Below are positions 32,680-42,054 of a stretch of 64,000 nucleotides of DNA, piece after piece. The notes below the pieces were generated by a model, which searched no databases, had not been told where the DNA came from, and saw only the letters and a program-made list of their open reading frames with translations. Position 1 is the first letter of the stretch; every line of letters starts with the position of its first letter. Source of the stretch: Orlajensenia leifsoniae (GTDB lineage Bacteria > Actinomycetota > Actinomycetes > Actinomycetales > Microbacteriaceae); the NCBI RefSeq assembly GCF_004570845.1, contig NZ_SPQZ01000006.1:124001-188000 (forward strand), given 5' to 3'. The position numbers and the translations under genes are program-made.

Positions 32680-34662
32680 ATGCGCCACCGCTCGGCTCGT
32701 CCCATCGCCCTGGTCCTCGCGGGTGCGCTCACCGCTGGTGCCGCCATCGTCGGCGGACTCGTCGGAGTTGTGGCACCCGCCGCCGCCGACGTCGGTCCGG
32801 TCAATCCGGTCCGGGTTCCGATCACCCCGACGCCGCCACCGCTTCCGGACCCGCCGTTCCCAGCGCATCCGGCGAACAGCGGCTTCCTGGTGTTCATCGA
32901 GGGGGACGTCTACCTCAACGCCGACGAGTCCGAGGGCACCCTCGCCCTCGGCGGCGACCTCTCCTTCGGGACCACCTACAACGTCGAGGCCGGAGGCGTC
33001 ACGCCGACCCCCACCTTCACAGCGCCCGGTGACACCGTCCAGACATCGCTCTATGTGGGCGGTGGCATGGACTTCGACCAGTCGGGCGGCAATATCCTCC
33101 GGGTGCTGAACGGCGGTTACGCCAAGGTGGCCGACACGACGACGTACCTCGCGCACGACACCGATCAGAACGGTGCGGCGATCGACTGGCGCATCACGGA
33201 GCCGGGTGCTGCCGCCGAGTCCACTCCGCGCATCGAGGGCACGTCGCGGCAGACCCCCGCTTCGGTCGGCACCCCCGTGCCATCGAACCTGATCGACATC
33301 CCGACAGCCTTCGCGACCTATCGGGGCCTGTCGACGGATCTCGGCACGTGCCCGAACACCGTCGTGCTCACCGATGACCAGGGCGCTCCGCTGGCCTCGC
33401 CGTTCGCCACAGGAGCGCGCGGTCACCTCAGCCTGGTGCCGGGCCAGACCAACGTGCTCAACATCACAGCCGACGACCTGTCGGCGCTCGGCGAACTGGC
33501 CTTCGATGACGAGCCCTCTGAGACGACACCGTTGCTCGTCAACGTGACCGGATCCGCGTTCAACGGTCGGATGCCGAACTCCCCCGGCTCGTCATCGGCG
33601 CAGGCTCCGTTCATCCTCTACAACTTCCCCACGGCGACGACGGTCACTGTGACCGGCGGGGACTCGCTCGAGGGAACGATCTACGCGCCGCGTGCCGACG
33701 TGCGGTGGCAGGTGACGCAGAACATCGAGGGCAACATCATCGGCGCCACGTTCACCCACGGCCCGGGTGGCCCGATGGGCACCACGCCGCGCGAGGTGCA
33801 CGACTTCCCGTTCAACGCCGAACTCAGCTGCTCGACTCCGGCGACGCAGGCCGAGCTCACCCTCGTGAAGGTCGTCGAGGGCGGCGACGCGGATGCGGGC
33901 GACTGGGAACTGTCGGCCGCGGGTCCCACTCCGATCACGGGTGCGTCGGGGGAGGAGGCGGTGACGGATGCCGCCGTCGATCCCGGCGACTACACGCTGA
34001 GCGAGTCCGGTGGTCCCGGCGACTACATCGCTGGCGACTGGATCTGTGACGGGGCCGAGGTGGTCGACGGCGTGGTCTCGATCGAGGCCGGTGACGACGT
34101 GACGTGCACGATCGTGAACACCTTCGACCCCGTCGATCCGAAGTTGACGCTCATCAAGATCGTGTCGGGCGGCACGGCGTCGCCGACGGACTGGGTGCTC
34201 TCGGCGGCGGGTCCGACACCGATCACGGGAGCGACGGGTTCGACGGCCGTGACCTCGGCGGAGGTGCTCCCGGGTGACTACGTGCTCAGCGAGTCGGATG
34301 GACCCGACGGCTACGAGGCCCGCGGCTGGGTCTGCACCGGCGCCACGGTGGTGGGAGACACCGTGACCGTGGACTGGGGCGACGACGTCTCCTGCTCGAT
34401 CATCAACTCGGCCGACGGCGGCACGGGTGGTGGCGGAGACGGTGGAGGTGGAGACGGCGGCGGCGGTGATGGCGGTGGCACCGGTGGCGGCGGCACCGGC
34501 GGAGACGGAACCGACACCACGTCAGGCGGCGGAACGAGCACGCTGCCGTCGACCGGAGTGGACCCGCGAGGCGCGGTCGGGGTCGCGCTGGTGTTCGCCC
34601 TCCTGGGCGTCACGCTCCTTGGAGCCAACCGCATCCGTCGCAGTTCAACCACGGCTCGCTGA
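32680..34662 (+). CDS. LPXTG-anchored surface protein with choice-of-anchor A domain and two SpaA-like repeats
   Basis: A 660-residue protein. I chose ATG 32680 since it gives a standard signal peptide (RHRSARPIALVLAGALTAG, cleavage near AAA-DV). Residues 66-365 look like the choice-of-anchor A (collagen-binding-domain-like) fold, with FLVFIEGDVYLNADESEGTLALGGDL and GTIYAPRADVRW. Two repeats at about 391-483 and 488-578 (ELTLVKVVEGG..., KLTLIKIVSGG...) are SpaA/prealbumin-type stalk domains with paired cysteines. A Gly-rich linker (GDGGGGDGGGG), LPSTG (622-626), a hydrophobic helix and a basic tail complete a sortase substrate. Likely an adhesin or pilin-like protein. No sortase gene is nearby. 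Confidence 0.9.
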   Translation: MRHRSARPIALVLAGALTAGAAIVGGLVGVVAPAAADVGPVNPVRVPITPTPPPLPDPPFPAHPANSGFLVFIEGDVYLNADESEGTLALGGDLSFGTTYNVEAGGVTPTPTFTAPGDTVQTSLYVGGGMDFDQSGGNILRVLNGGYAKVADTTTYLAHDTDQNGAAIDWRITEPGAAAESTPRIEGTSRQTPASVGTPVPSNLIDIPTAFATYRGLSTDLGTCPNTVVLTDDQGAPLASPFATGARGHLSLVPGQTNVLNITADDLSALGELAFDDEPSETTPLLVNVTGSAFNGRMPNSPGSSSAQAPFILYNFPTATTVTVTGGDSLEGTIYAPRADVRWQVTQNIEGNIIGATFTHGPGGPMGTTPREVHDFPFNAELSCSTPATQAELTLVKVVEGGDADAGDWELSAAGPTPITGASGEEAVTDAAVDPGDYTLSESGGPGDYIAGDWICDGAEVVDGVVSIEAGDDVTCTIVNTFDPVDPKLTLIKIVSGGTASPTDWVLSAAGPTPITGATGSTAVTSAEVLPGDYVLSESDGPDGYEARGWVCTGATVVGDTVTVDWGDDVSCSIINSADGGTGGGGDGGGGDGGGGDGGGTGGGGTGGDGTDTTSGGGTSTLPSTGVDPRGAVGVALVFALLGVTLLGANRIRRSSTTAR

Positions 34663-34690
34663 GGGCAGAGCGAAGCGACCGCCCGAAGCG
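34653..34690 (+). repeat. Dispersed repeat type I overlapping a stop codon
   Basis: A type I copy (GGCTCGCTGAGGGCAGAGCG...) begins inside the last codons of the surface-protein gene. Its GCTCGCTGA supplies the final Ala-Arg and the TGA stop. Confidence 0.85.
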
Positions 34691-34719
34691 CTCGGATCAG
34701 CGATCGAGAATGATCGGCC

Positions 34720-34911
34720 CTAGCGCCGCCGGCGGTGGAACAGCACCGCGAGGCCGATGTTGAAGACGCCGCACGCGATGATCACCCAGGCGAGCAGGGC
34801 GTTGTCATCCGTCGTCACCAGATTCAGCACGCCGACGACGAGCATGATCAGCCCCACGATCACGAACAGCGTCGTGTAGGTGCGTACGGAGCGGTCCTGA
34901 TCATCAGCCAT
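34720..34911 (-). CDS. Small membrane protein with two helices
   Basis: A 63-residue protein starting at ATG 34911. It has a short polar N-terminus (ADDQDRSVRTY), two hydrophobic helices (LFVIVGLIMLVVGVLNLV and WVIIACGVFNIGLAVLF) joined by TTDDNA, and a basic tail HRRRR, so it sits in the cytoplasmic membrane with both ends inside. It lies downstream of nothing obvious and is convergent with the surface-protein gene. I do not recognise a named family. The composition and clean topology make it a likely real gene. Confidence 0.75.
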   Translation of the reverse strand: MADDQDRSVRTYTTLFVIVGLIMLVVGVLNLVTTDDNALLAWVIIACGVFNIGLAVLFHRRRR

Positions 34912-34944
34912 GTGGCTGAGCGTAGTGGCGGAGGGAGGCGTTCG

Positions 34945-35667
34945 TCACGCACCTGCACCCTGCACCTGCGCGAGCCGCTCGTCGATCCGCTCGTCGGCGA
35001 TCCGCCCGTCGACGATGCGCACCACGGCGTGCATCCGCGGCAGGTGCACGAGATCGTGCGTGACGAGGAGGGTCGACGTGCTGCGTTCGGTCGACAGCCT
35101 CAGGATCAGCTCGATGATCTCGGCGCCGCGCTCCTGGTCGAGGGCACTCGTCGGCTCGTCGACCAGCAGCACGCTCGGGTCGTTCATGAGCGCTCGGGCG
35201 ATGTTGACGCGCTGGCGCTGCCCGCCCGAGAGCTGATGCGGACGCTTGTCGCGCTGGTCGGCCAGTCCGACGGAGTCGAGCAGAGCGTCTGCGTGGGCGG
35301 CGGCATCCGTTCGCCTGCTCCGCGAGTGCCGGGCGCCGAGCTCGTTCATCACTCGCAGTTGCTCCCGCGCCGTGAGCGACGGCACCAGGTTGGACTGCTG
35401 GAAGACGATGCCGATGGAGTCGCGGCGCAACCGGCTGGCGTCGCCCGCCGCGAGTCCGGTGGTCTCGACGCCGTCGACGATGACACGGCCGGAGTCGGGC
35501 CTGATGAGAGTTGCGGCGACGGCCAGCAGGCTGGACTTGCCGCTGCCGCTCGGCCCGGTGATGCCGGTGACGGTTCCCGGATGCGCGGTGAGCGAGGCGC
35601 GGTCGACTGCGGTGACGCGGCGGTCGCCGTCGGGGAAAGTGAGGGTGACGTCGTCGAGGGTGATCAT
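34945..35667 (-). CDS. ABC exporter ATPase (MacB/LolD type)
   Basis: A 240-residue protein. Its ATG (35667) overlaps the permease TGA in an ATGA. Walker A is GPSGSGKSS, the signature HQLSGGQRQRVNIARAL, Walker B LLVDEPTSALD, and the H-loop LVTHD. Q-loop FQQSNLVPSLTA. Family features place it in the MacB/LolD/FtsE group that powers FtsX-like permeases. It acts at the cytoplasmic face with the upstream permease and may export or extract a lipid, peptide or drug, or work as a mechanotransmitter. The divergent two-component system at 36898 may control it. Confidence 0.94.
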   Translation of the reverse strand: MITLDDVTLTFPDGDRRVTAVDRASLTAHPGTVTGITGPSGSGKSSLLAVAATLIRPDSGRVIVDGVETTGLAAGDASRLRRDSIGIVFQQSNLVPSLTAREQLRVMNELGARHSRSRRTDAAAHADALLDSVGLADQRDKRPHQLSGGQRQRVNIARALMNDPSVLLVDEPTSALDQERGAEIIELILRLSTERSTSTLLVTHDLVHLPRMHAVVRIVDGRIADERIDERLAQVQGAGA

Positions 35668-36734
35668 CGGTTGCTCCCGAGTGCTGTGAGGGGGTCGGCT
35701 GAGGTGACGGAGCGGAGTGCGAAGGCGGCGCCCGCGAGCCCGAGCACGATCATGATCGCTCCGGGCAGAAGGGTGGTGAGAGGGCTGAGCAGGAAGGGCA
35801 GCGCCGTTCCAGCCAGGGCGCCGAGCCCGGCCACGACGGCGAGGCCGACTCCGATGCCGAGCACGAGAACGATGAGCGCCTGGCCGAGGGAGTCCTTGAT
35901 CAGCGATGCCGTGCTCGCGCCCAGCGCCTTGAGCACGGCGATGTCGCCGGTGCGCTGGATGGTCCACACGGTGAAGAAGGCGCCGATCACCAGTCCCGAG
36001 ATGCCGAACAGCATCGCGACCATGAGCAGCAGCGAGCCGATCTCGGAGCGGAACGCGCCGATCGCGGTGAGCGAGCCGAGGAGGCTCTCGGACTGGGTCG
36101 CCGCAGTCTGGTCGACGGCTGCCCAGTCGGGGTCGCCGTCGACGGCCAGCGCTGTGGCGAAGGCCTCGGGGTTTCCGGTGGCGGCCGAGTACGACCGCCA
36201 ATCGTCGATGGTCATCTGCACGACAGGCGTGTGGCTGTACCACCAGTCGCCCTCGATGGTCTCGACGGTGTACTCGGTTCCGGCGATCGTGACGTCGTCG
36301 CCTGTCGTCACGCCGAGCTCGTCGGCGGCCGTCGTGGAGAGGCCGAGGCGGCCGTCGGCGGTGGGCGACGTGGCGTCGTAGCCGGGCTCGACGCCGAAGA
36401 GGGCGATGGCGGCGCGGATGTCGCCGGCCTCGGCGCGCGTCTGGCTGATGCCGAGGGGCTGGGCCGAGTCGACGCCGTCGGCTGATGCCCAGGCCGACGC
36501 CATCTGCTCGGTGATCGCCGAGTCGGAGAAGCTCGCCGAACCGGAACCGTCGGTGGGCTCCGAAAAGACGAGCCTGTCGGCGGGGAGGGCGAGCACCCCC
36601 GAGATGTTCTGGATGGCGAGGCCGCCGGTGAGTCCGCTGAGGAACCCGACCAGCACGGTGATGAGGGCGACGACCGAGCCGATGAGCACGAATCGGCCCT
36701 TCGCGAAGCGCAGGTCGCGTAAAGCGACGAACAT
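35664..36734 (-). CDS. FtsX-like ABC permease
   Basis: A 356-residue protein. I chose ATG 36734 because GGAG lies 6 nt upstream; the longer frame begins in a different context. There is one N-terminal membrane helix (RFVLIGSVVALITVLVGFLS), a large extracytoplasmic domain of about 200 residues, and three C-terminal helices with the FtsX core (LLLMVAMLFGISGLVIGAFF, RTGDIAVLKALGASTASLI). It pairs with the ATPase encoded immediately downstream. Substrate unknown. Confidence 0.93.
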   Translation of the reverse strand: MFVALRDLRFAKGRFVLIGSVVALITVLVGFLSGLTGGLAIQNISGVLALPADRLVFSEPTDGSGSASFSDSAITEQMASAWASADGVDSAQPLGISQTRAEAGDIRAAIALFGVEPGYDATSPTADGRLGLSTTAADELGVTTGDDVTIAGTEYTVETIEGDWWYSHTPVVQMTIDDWRSYSAATGNPEAFATALAVDGDPDWAAVDQTAATQSESLLGSLTAIGAFRSEIGSLLLMVAMLFGISGLVIGAFFTVWTIQRTGDIAVLKALGASTASLIKDSLGQALIVLVLGIGVGLAVVAGLGALAGTALPFLLSPLTTLLPGAIMIVLGLAGAAFALRSVTSADPLTALGSNR

Positions 36735-36897
36735 GGTGACTCCATTTCCGTCACCGCATCCGGTGACCATTCGACTCTCTCCTTCCGGCGAGCCCGGGTC
36801 ATCGGCCGCGAGCATGCTCATCGCCGCCCGAACTGTGGCTCGCGGAGTCGTCCTTTCGAACGATGACCGGCCTGCACGCCGCGCGTAGAGTCGGCAC

Positions 36898-38103
36898 ATG
36901 GCCCACAACCCGCTGACCCCGGTGTTCGCGGGTCTGCGTGCGGGACTGCACGTGCTGTTCGTCGCCCTCGTCGTGCTGGTGATCGCGCGCGCCGTGCTCG
37001 TGCCGACCGACTCGAGTGGCGCCGTGATCGCGCTGTCGGTCGTGCTGCTCGTGACCTACGTCTTCGGCGCCGTACTGGCCGGCGGCATCCGTTCCCGGGG
37101 ACGGATGCCGCGACTCCTGTGGCTCGCGCTCCTCAGCGCCGAGTGGATCGTGCTGCTCTGGCTCACGCCCGATGCCGCCTACATCGTGTTCCCGCTGTTC
37201 TTCCTCTACCTGCACCTGCTCGGCCGCTGGCTCGGCTCCGTCGCGATCGTGCTCTCGACACTGGTCGCGATCGTCGCGCTCGGGGTGCACGGCGGCTGGA
37301 GCGTCGGCGGCGTCGTGGGTCCGCTGGTCGGAGCCGGTGTCGCCCTGCTCATCGGGCTCGGCTACCAGGCGCTCGCCCGGGAGGCCCAGCAGCGCGAGGC
37401 GCTGATGGCCGAGCTCATCGCCACCCGCGACCAGCTCGCCATGACCGAACACGAGTCGGGCGTGCTGGCGGAGCGGGCACGGCTCGCGCGGGAGATCCAC
37501 GACACCGTCGCACAGGGGCTCTCGAGCATCCAGATGCTGCTGCACGCTGCCGAGCAGGCCGATCCCGACCGTCCCGGCGTCGAGCACATCAGGCTGGCGC
37601 GCGAGACGGCGGCGGCGAATCTCGCCGACACGCGCCGTTTCATCCGCGAACTGAGCCCGCCGGAACTCGACGACCAAGGGCTCGGCGGCGCCCTCCGCCG
37701 TCTCGCCGCGACCCAGTGGCAGCCGCTCGAGGTCACCGTGCGGGTCTCCGACGCGGTGACCCTGCCCATGCACCTGCAGACCGCCCTGCTGCGCATTGCA
37801 CAGGGAGCCATCGCGAACGTCATCCAGCACGCCGACGCGCGCACGGCCACGATCGAACTCACCGTCGATGGCGGCGTGCTGCGCTTCACGATCGTCGACG
37901 ACGGCTCGGGCTTCGACATCTCTCAGACGGATGCCGACTCCGGCGCGACGTCCGACTCCTTCGGGCTGCGCGCCACCCGCGAGAGGGTGCAGCAACTCGG
38001 TGGCACGCTCGAGATCGACTCGGCGCTTGGACGCGGCACCACTCTCGCGATCGAGCTCGCCCTCACTGGCGTCGAGGCGGGCGCGGAGGCGGGAGCGTCA
38101 TGA
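36898..38103 (+). CDS. Sensor histidine kinase (HisKA_3, NarX/DesK type)
   Basis: A 401-residue protein starting at ATG 36898. Five to six membrane helices fill residues 10-155, with little extracellular loop, so the sensor is probably intramembrane. A coiled coil then leads to the HisKA_3 dimerisation box with phospho-acceptor His201 (LAREIHDTVAQGLSSIQ). The HATPase domain has RIAQGAIANVIQHADA (N box), DDGSGFD (G1) and GLRATRERVQQLGG (G2). It autophosphorylates and passes phosphate to the regulator whose gene overlaps by 4 bp. Divergent from an ABC exporter, a common arrangement in which the pair controls the exporter. Confidence 0.95.
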   Translation: MAHNPLTPVFAGLRAGLHVLFVALVVLVIARAVLVPTDSSGAVIALSVVLLVTYVFGAVLAGGIRSRGRMPRLLWLALLSAEWIVLLWLTPDAAYIVFPLFFLYLHLLGRWLGSVAIVLSTLVAIVALGVHGGWSVGGVVGPLVGAGVALLIGLGYQALAREAQQREALMAELIATRDQLAMTEHESGVLAERARLAREIHDTVAQGLSSIQMLLHAAEQADPDRPGVEHIRLARETAAANLADTRRFIRELSPPELDDQGLGGALRRLAATQWQPLEVTVRVSDAVTLPMHLQTALLRIAQGAIANVIQHADARTATIELTVDGGVLRFTIVDDGSGFDISQTDADSGATSDSFGLRATRERVQQLGGTLEIDSALGRGTTLAIELALTGVEAGAEAGAS

Positions 38104-38726
38104 TCCGCCTCGTGATCGCCGACGACCATCCCATCGTGCGGGCGGGCCTCCGCGCCCTGTTCGACCTCGAACCCGACCTCGAGGTGGTCGCCGAGGCCGA
38201 GACGCCCGAGGAGGCGGTGCGCGCTGCCGAACGTGAGAACCCCGACGTGGTGCTCATGGACCTGCAGTTCGGCGCCCGCTCGACCAGCACCGGCGCCGAC
38301 GCGACCCGGAGCATCCGTGCCCTCGATGCCCCGCCCTACGTGCTCGTGCTGACGAACTACGACTCGGATGCCGACATCCTGGGTGCCGTCGAGGCCGGAG
38401 CCAGCGGGTACCTGCTGAAGGACGCCCCGCCCGCAGAGCTGACGGCTGCCGTGCGGGCCGCGGCCGCGGGCGAGAGCGCCCTGGCGCCGGTGATCGCGTC
38501 GCGTCTGCTCGACCGCATGCGCGCACCGCAGGTAAGTCTCAGCTCGCGCGAGATCGAGGTGCTCGAACTCGTCGCCGCCGGACTCTCGAACACCGACGTC
38601 GCCGGGCGGCTGTTCGTCAGCGAGACCACGGTGAAGTCGCATCTGGCCCACATCTTCTCCAAGCTCGACGTCGCCTCCCGCACGGCGGCGGTGTCGGAGG
38701 CGCGCCGTCGGGGGATCCTGCGCTGA
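38100..38726 (+). CDS. NarL/LuxR family response regulator
   Basis: A 208-residue protein. Its ATG at 38100 overlaps the kinase TGA in an ATGA, so it is translationally coupled. The receiver domain has the acidic pair Asp8-Asp9 (VIADDHPIVRAGL), the phospho-acceptor Asp54 (VVLMDLQFG) and a GYLLKDAPP lysine. A linker leads to the LuxR/GerE helix-turn-helix (SSREIEVLELVAAGLSNTDVAGRLFVSETTVKSHLAHIFSKL). It is phosphorylated by the upstream kinase and then binds DNA. The divergent exporter operon and the kinase operon itself are the most likely targets. Confidence 0.96.
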   Translation: MIRLVIADDHPIVRAGLRALFDLEPDLEVVAEAETPEEAVRAAERENPDVVLMDLQFGARSTSTGADATRSIRALDAPPYVLVLTNYDSDADILGAVEAGASGYLLKDAPPAELTAAVRAAAAGESALAPVIASRLLDRMRAPQVSLSSREIEVLELVAAGLSNTDVAGRLFVSETTVKSHLAHIFSKLDVASRTAAVSEARRRGILR

Positions 38727-38744
38727 GGCGACGGCGGGCGGCAG

Positions 38745-39818
38745 TCAGGGCCGCAGCGCGTAGAACCTGAACGCCGCGAACCCCTCGACCGGCAGCACGT
38801 CGACCGAGGCGAACCAGGCTCGCGCCGCATACGACTCCAGCGTCGAGCGCCGCATCACAGTTCCCGTTGCCTCCGAGGGTGTGTGCGAGCGTCCGTCGGG
38901 GAGGCAGACGAGCAGGCTGAAGCCGTACATCAGCTGCTCGGTCTCATTTCCGGGCGCGGAGAACTCGTCGGCGACGGCCTCGTCGACGACGATCATCACG
39001 CCGCCGGGAGCGAGCGCCGCCCGCGCCGCTGCCAGCACCGGAACGGGCTGCGGCATGTCGTGCACGCACTCGAAGGCGAACACGACGTCGAAGGTTCCGG
39101 CGAGGTCCGACCCGTTCGCGAGGTGGAAGTCGATGCGATCGTCGACGCCGGCGTTCGCGGCGTTCCGACGGGCGAGGGTGACGGATGCCTCATCCACGTC
39201 GAACCCCTCGATGGAGGCATCCGGGAACCCGAGAGCGAGGGCGATCGAGGCGTGACCGCCGCCGAAGCCGATCTCGGCGATGCGGGCGCCCGGCCGCTCG
39301 AGCGAGGCCTTCAGCTCGGGGACCGAACGCAGGGCGTCGGCCAGTCGGCTCTCGAACCACGGGCGGTTCATGTCGGCCTGAGCCTCGCGCATGTCCTCTC
39401 CGTAGGCGGCCCACCCCACACCGCCGCCCGAGCGGTAGGCGTCGAGAAGGTCGGGCATGCGCAGCGCGGCGGCCGTGAGGCTGCGCGCGAACGGCGCCAA
39501 GTAGCTGAGGCTGTGCTCGTCGGTGAGCACCTCGGCCGCGGCCGGCGGCAGGCGAAACGTTCGGGTGGCGGCGTCACGCGACGCGGCATCCGTCGCCTCG
39601 AGCAGCCCGAATACGGCCTGCTGCTCCAGCCACTCGCGCGCGTATCTCTCGTCGGTCGAGGTCGCGTCGGCGAGCTGAGCCGACGTGCGCGGAACCCCAT
39701 CCGCCAGCGCCCGGTACCAGCCCAGCCGATCACCGATGTGGATCGACAGCATCTGGGTCATCCCGAGCCCCGCAGTCAACAGGCGCTCGCCGAGGGCGTC
39801 GACATCGTCGTCAGTCAT
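38745..39818 (-). CDS. SAM-dependent methyltransferase with N-terminal winged helix
   Basis: A 357-residue protein starting at ATG 39818 (MTDDDVDALG); the longer frame is less likely. Residues 15-110 look like the dimerising winged-helix part of plant-O-methyltransferase-like enzymes (GLGMTQMLSIHIGDRLGWY, DERYAREWLEQQAVFGLLE). The Rossmann domain has motif I as IAEIGFGGGHASIALA, acidic SAM contact GFDVDEASV, and APGGVMIVVDEA. The pattern resembles class I methyltransferases with an Rv2258c-like N-terminus. Acceptor unknown. It is convergent with the response regulator with an 18-bp gap. Confidence 0.92.
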   Translation of the reverse strand: MTDDDVDALGERLLTAGLGMTQMLSIHIGDRLGWYRALADGVPRTSAQLADATSTDERYAREWLEQQAVFGLLEATDAASRDAATRTFRLPPAAAEVLTDEHSLSYLAPFARSLTAAALRMPDLLDAYRSGGGVGWAAYGEDMREAQADMNRPWFESRLADALRSVPELKASLERPGARIAEIGFGGGHASIALALGFPDASIEGFDVDEASVTLARRNAANAGVDDRIDFHLANGSDLAGTFDVVFAFECVHDMPQPVPVLAAARAALAPGGVMIVVDEAVADEFSAPGNETEQLMYGFSLLVCLPDGRSHTPSEATGTVMRRSTLESYAARAWFASVDVLPVEGFAAFRFYALRP

Positions 39819-39973
39819 GGGGCCGAGCGTAGACCCGGCGTACGGATGCCGCATCCGCAGCGTCCCCAAGCATCCCGCCCACACCCACCGCCACCCGGCC
39901 GAAACCGACGAGTCGTTCGAGCGCGCCGCGCAAGCCCCAACGACCGAGCCCCCGACCCTGCCAAGCTGGTCGC

Positions 39974-41554
39974 ATGCTCGCGCTCGAGGTGATCGTCGCG
40001 ATCGGACTCGCCATCATGGTCGGCGGCCTGATCGCCGCGCGGCTGCGCGTCACGACGCCAGTGCTGCTCATCCCGCTCGGCGTGCTCCTCGGCTTCATCC
40101 CCGACTTCCGCGAGGTCGAGCTCCCGCCCGAGGCCGTGCTCCTGCTGTTCCTCCCTGTGCTGCTGTTCTGGGAGAGCCTCACCACGTCGACGCGCGAGAT
40201 CCGCCGCTTCATCCGCGTGATCCTGCTGAACGGCACCCTCCTCGTGTTCATCACGGCGTTCGGCGTGGCCATGGTGGGCACCTGGTTCGGGCTCCCGTGG
40301 GTCGTCGCTCTGGTGCTCGGTGCCGTTCTGGCGCCGACGGATGCCACGGCCGTGAGCGAGCTCGCGGGCTCCCTGCCCCGCCGCCAGCGCACCGTGCTCC
40401 GCGCCGAGAGCCTCATCAACGACGGCACCGCGCTGGTCGTCTACGCGCTCGCCGTCTCCGTCGCCGTGAGCGGACAGGAGATCACCCCGCTCGAGATCAC
40501 GTGGACGCTGATCGTCTCCTACGTCGGCGGCATCGCCATCGGCGTGGCGATGGGCTACCTCGGGTCGCTCGCCTTCCGCATCCGGATGCCGCTGCCCAGC
40601 AACGTCGGCCTCATCATCACCCCCTTCGCGGCCTTCCTGATCGCCGAGGTCGTCGGCTCGTCGGGAGTGCTCGCGGTCGTGGTGTGCGGACTCGTGATGG
40701 CCCGCATCGCCCCGCGCGTGGCCGGACCGGAGGCGCGCGACCAGGCGCAGTCGTTCTGGACGGTGTCGACCTACCTGCTCAACGCGGCGCTGTTCGTGCT
40801 CATCGGGCTCGAGCTGCATGTCGTCATCCGCGAGCTGCCGCCGTCGCAGCTGGGGCTCGGCGTGGTGTTCGGCATCGTCGTGTGGATCGCGCTCATCGTC
40901 ATCCGCGCGGCGTTCGTGATGCTCACGACGGTGATCATCCGCACGGTCGACCGTCGGCCGTACCAGCGCACCCTGCGCTCGTCGCGGCGCGGCCTCGTGA
41001 TGTCGTCGCTCGCCGGATTCCGCGGCGCCGTCTCGCTGGCCGCCGTGCTGGCCGTGCCCACGCTCATCGCCTCGGGAGACCCCTTCCCCCATCGCGACCT
41101 CGTGGTGTTCGTCACGACGATCGTGATCGTGCTCACCCTGGGCGTGCAGGGTCCGCTGCTTCCACTGGTCATCAAGTGGGCGCGGCTGCCCGCCGACGAC
41201 GGCATCGACGAGGAACGGAACTTCGCCGAACTCGCGGCATCCCGGGCCGCGGTCGAGGCCATCCCCGGCCTGGCGGACGAGCTCGGCATCGAGGACAGCG
41301 TGCGCGACAAGGTGCTCGCCGAGACCGAGCACCACATCGAGGTGCTCGAGGCCGTCGCCTCCGATGAGCCCGACGAGGAGGCCACCCGGCAGAAGGAGCA
41401 GTACAACCGCCTGCGCCTCGCCGCCCTCGAGCTCAAGCGCGAGACCATCGTGAACCTGCGCGACGAGCAGCGCATCGACGACATCGTGCTGCGCCGCATC
41501 CAGTCCCAGCTCGACCTCGAGGAGCTTCGCCTGACGGGTCGCACGGAGGAGTAG
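39974..41554 (+). CDS. Na+/H+ antiporter (CPA1 family)
   Basis: A 526-residue protein starting at ATG 39974. It has about 12 membrane helices. Conserved CPA1 marks are APTDATAVSELAG (ion-binding region), RAESLINDGTALVVYALA and FRGAVSLAAVLAVP. A hydrophilic C-terminal tail of about 120 residues (from 400 on) is helical and charged and probably regulatory. It exchanges cytoplasmic Na+ or K+ for protons, in pH and salt balance. It stands as a single gene, with a type II repeat after its stop codon. Confidence 0.95.
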   Translation: MLALEVIVAIGLAIMVGGLIAARLRVTTPVLLIPLGVLLGFIPDFREVELPPEAVLLLFLPVLLFWESLTTSTREIRRFIRVILLNGTLLVFITAFGVAMVGTWFGLPWVVALVLGAVLAPTDATAVSELAGSLPRRQRTVLRAESLINDGTALVVYALAVSVAVSGQEITPLEITWTLIVSYVGGIAIGVAMGYLGSLAFRIRMPLPSNVGLIITPFAAFLIAEVVGSSGVLAVVVCGLVMARIAPRVAGPEARDQAQSFWTVSTYLLNAALFVLIGLELHVVIRELPPSQLGLGVVFGIVVWIALIVIRAAFVMLTTVIIRTVDRRPYQRTLRSSRRGLVMSSLAGFRGAVSLAAVLAVPTLIASGDPFPHRDLVVFVTTIVIVLTLGVQGPLLPLVIKWARLPADDGIDEERNFAELAASRAAVEAIPGLADELGIEDSVRDKVLAETEHHIEVLEAVASDEPDEEATRQKEQYNRLRLAALELKRETIVNLRDEQRIDDIVLRRIQSQLDLEELRLTGRTEE

Positions 41555-41576
41555 CAGCATCCTCCCTCCCTAGCCC

Positions 41577-41614
41577 CGCTCGCTGAGGCCCGGACGAAGT
41601 CCGCGGCCGAAGCG
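41577..41614 (+). repeat. Dispersed repeat type II (single copy)
   Basis: A direct single copy of the element CGCTCGCTGAGGCCCGGACG..., identical to 31136-31173 except for one base (GGCCG for GGTCG). It lies between the antiporter and a VOC gene in the same direction. Confidence 0.85.
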
Positions 41615-41676
41615 CATCGCATTCCCCGCCGCCCGCCGGGGTTGACCTCCGCCCGCCTGGGAGAGATGCTGTCGGC

Positions 41677-42039
41677 ATGGTCCAGTCGGCATTCGCGATC
41701 CTCGAAGTCCCCGACCTCAGCGCCGCTCTCGCCTTCTATCGCGACATCGTCGGCGGCGAGTTGCGCTACGCCTTCCCCGATGAGACCGAGCCCGTCTACG
41801 TCTCCCTGCAGCTCGGCTCGAGCGCACTCGGCCTCGGCCTGACTGAGCACCCCGACCCGGTGGGCGGCATGCTGCTCTGGATCTACGTCGACGACGTCGA
41901 TTCGGCGACGGATGCCGTGCGCTCGGCCGGCTTCCCCGTCGACGAGGAACCCGCCGACCAGCCGTGGGGCGAGCGCGTCTCCCTGGTGCGCGATCCGTTC
42001 GGTACCCGCGTCAGGTTCGGTGCGCCGCTTGAGCCCTGA
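41677..42039 (+). CDS. VOC (glyoxalase/bleomycin-resistance fold) protein
   Basis: A 120-residue protein starting at ATG 41677. It is a single VOC domain with AILEVPDLSAALAFYRDIVG at the N-terminus, LLWIYVDDVDSATDAVRSAG in the middle and WGERVSLVRDPFGTRVRFG at the end. Typical metal-binding positions are only partly recognisable. VOC proteins cover lyases, dioxygenases and drug-binding proteins, so the substrate cannot be told. It is convergent with the epoxide hydrolase gene. Confidence 0.92.
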   Translation: MVQSAFAILEVPDLSAALAFYRDIVGGELRYAFPDETEPVYVSLQLGSSALGLGLTEHPDPVGGMLLWIYVDDVDSATDAVRSAGFPVDEEPADQPWGERVSLVRDPFGTRVRFGAPLEP

Positions 42040-42054
42040 TGCGCTTCGGGCGCC

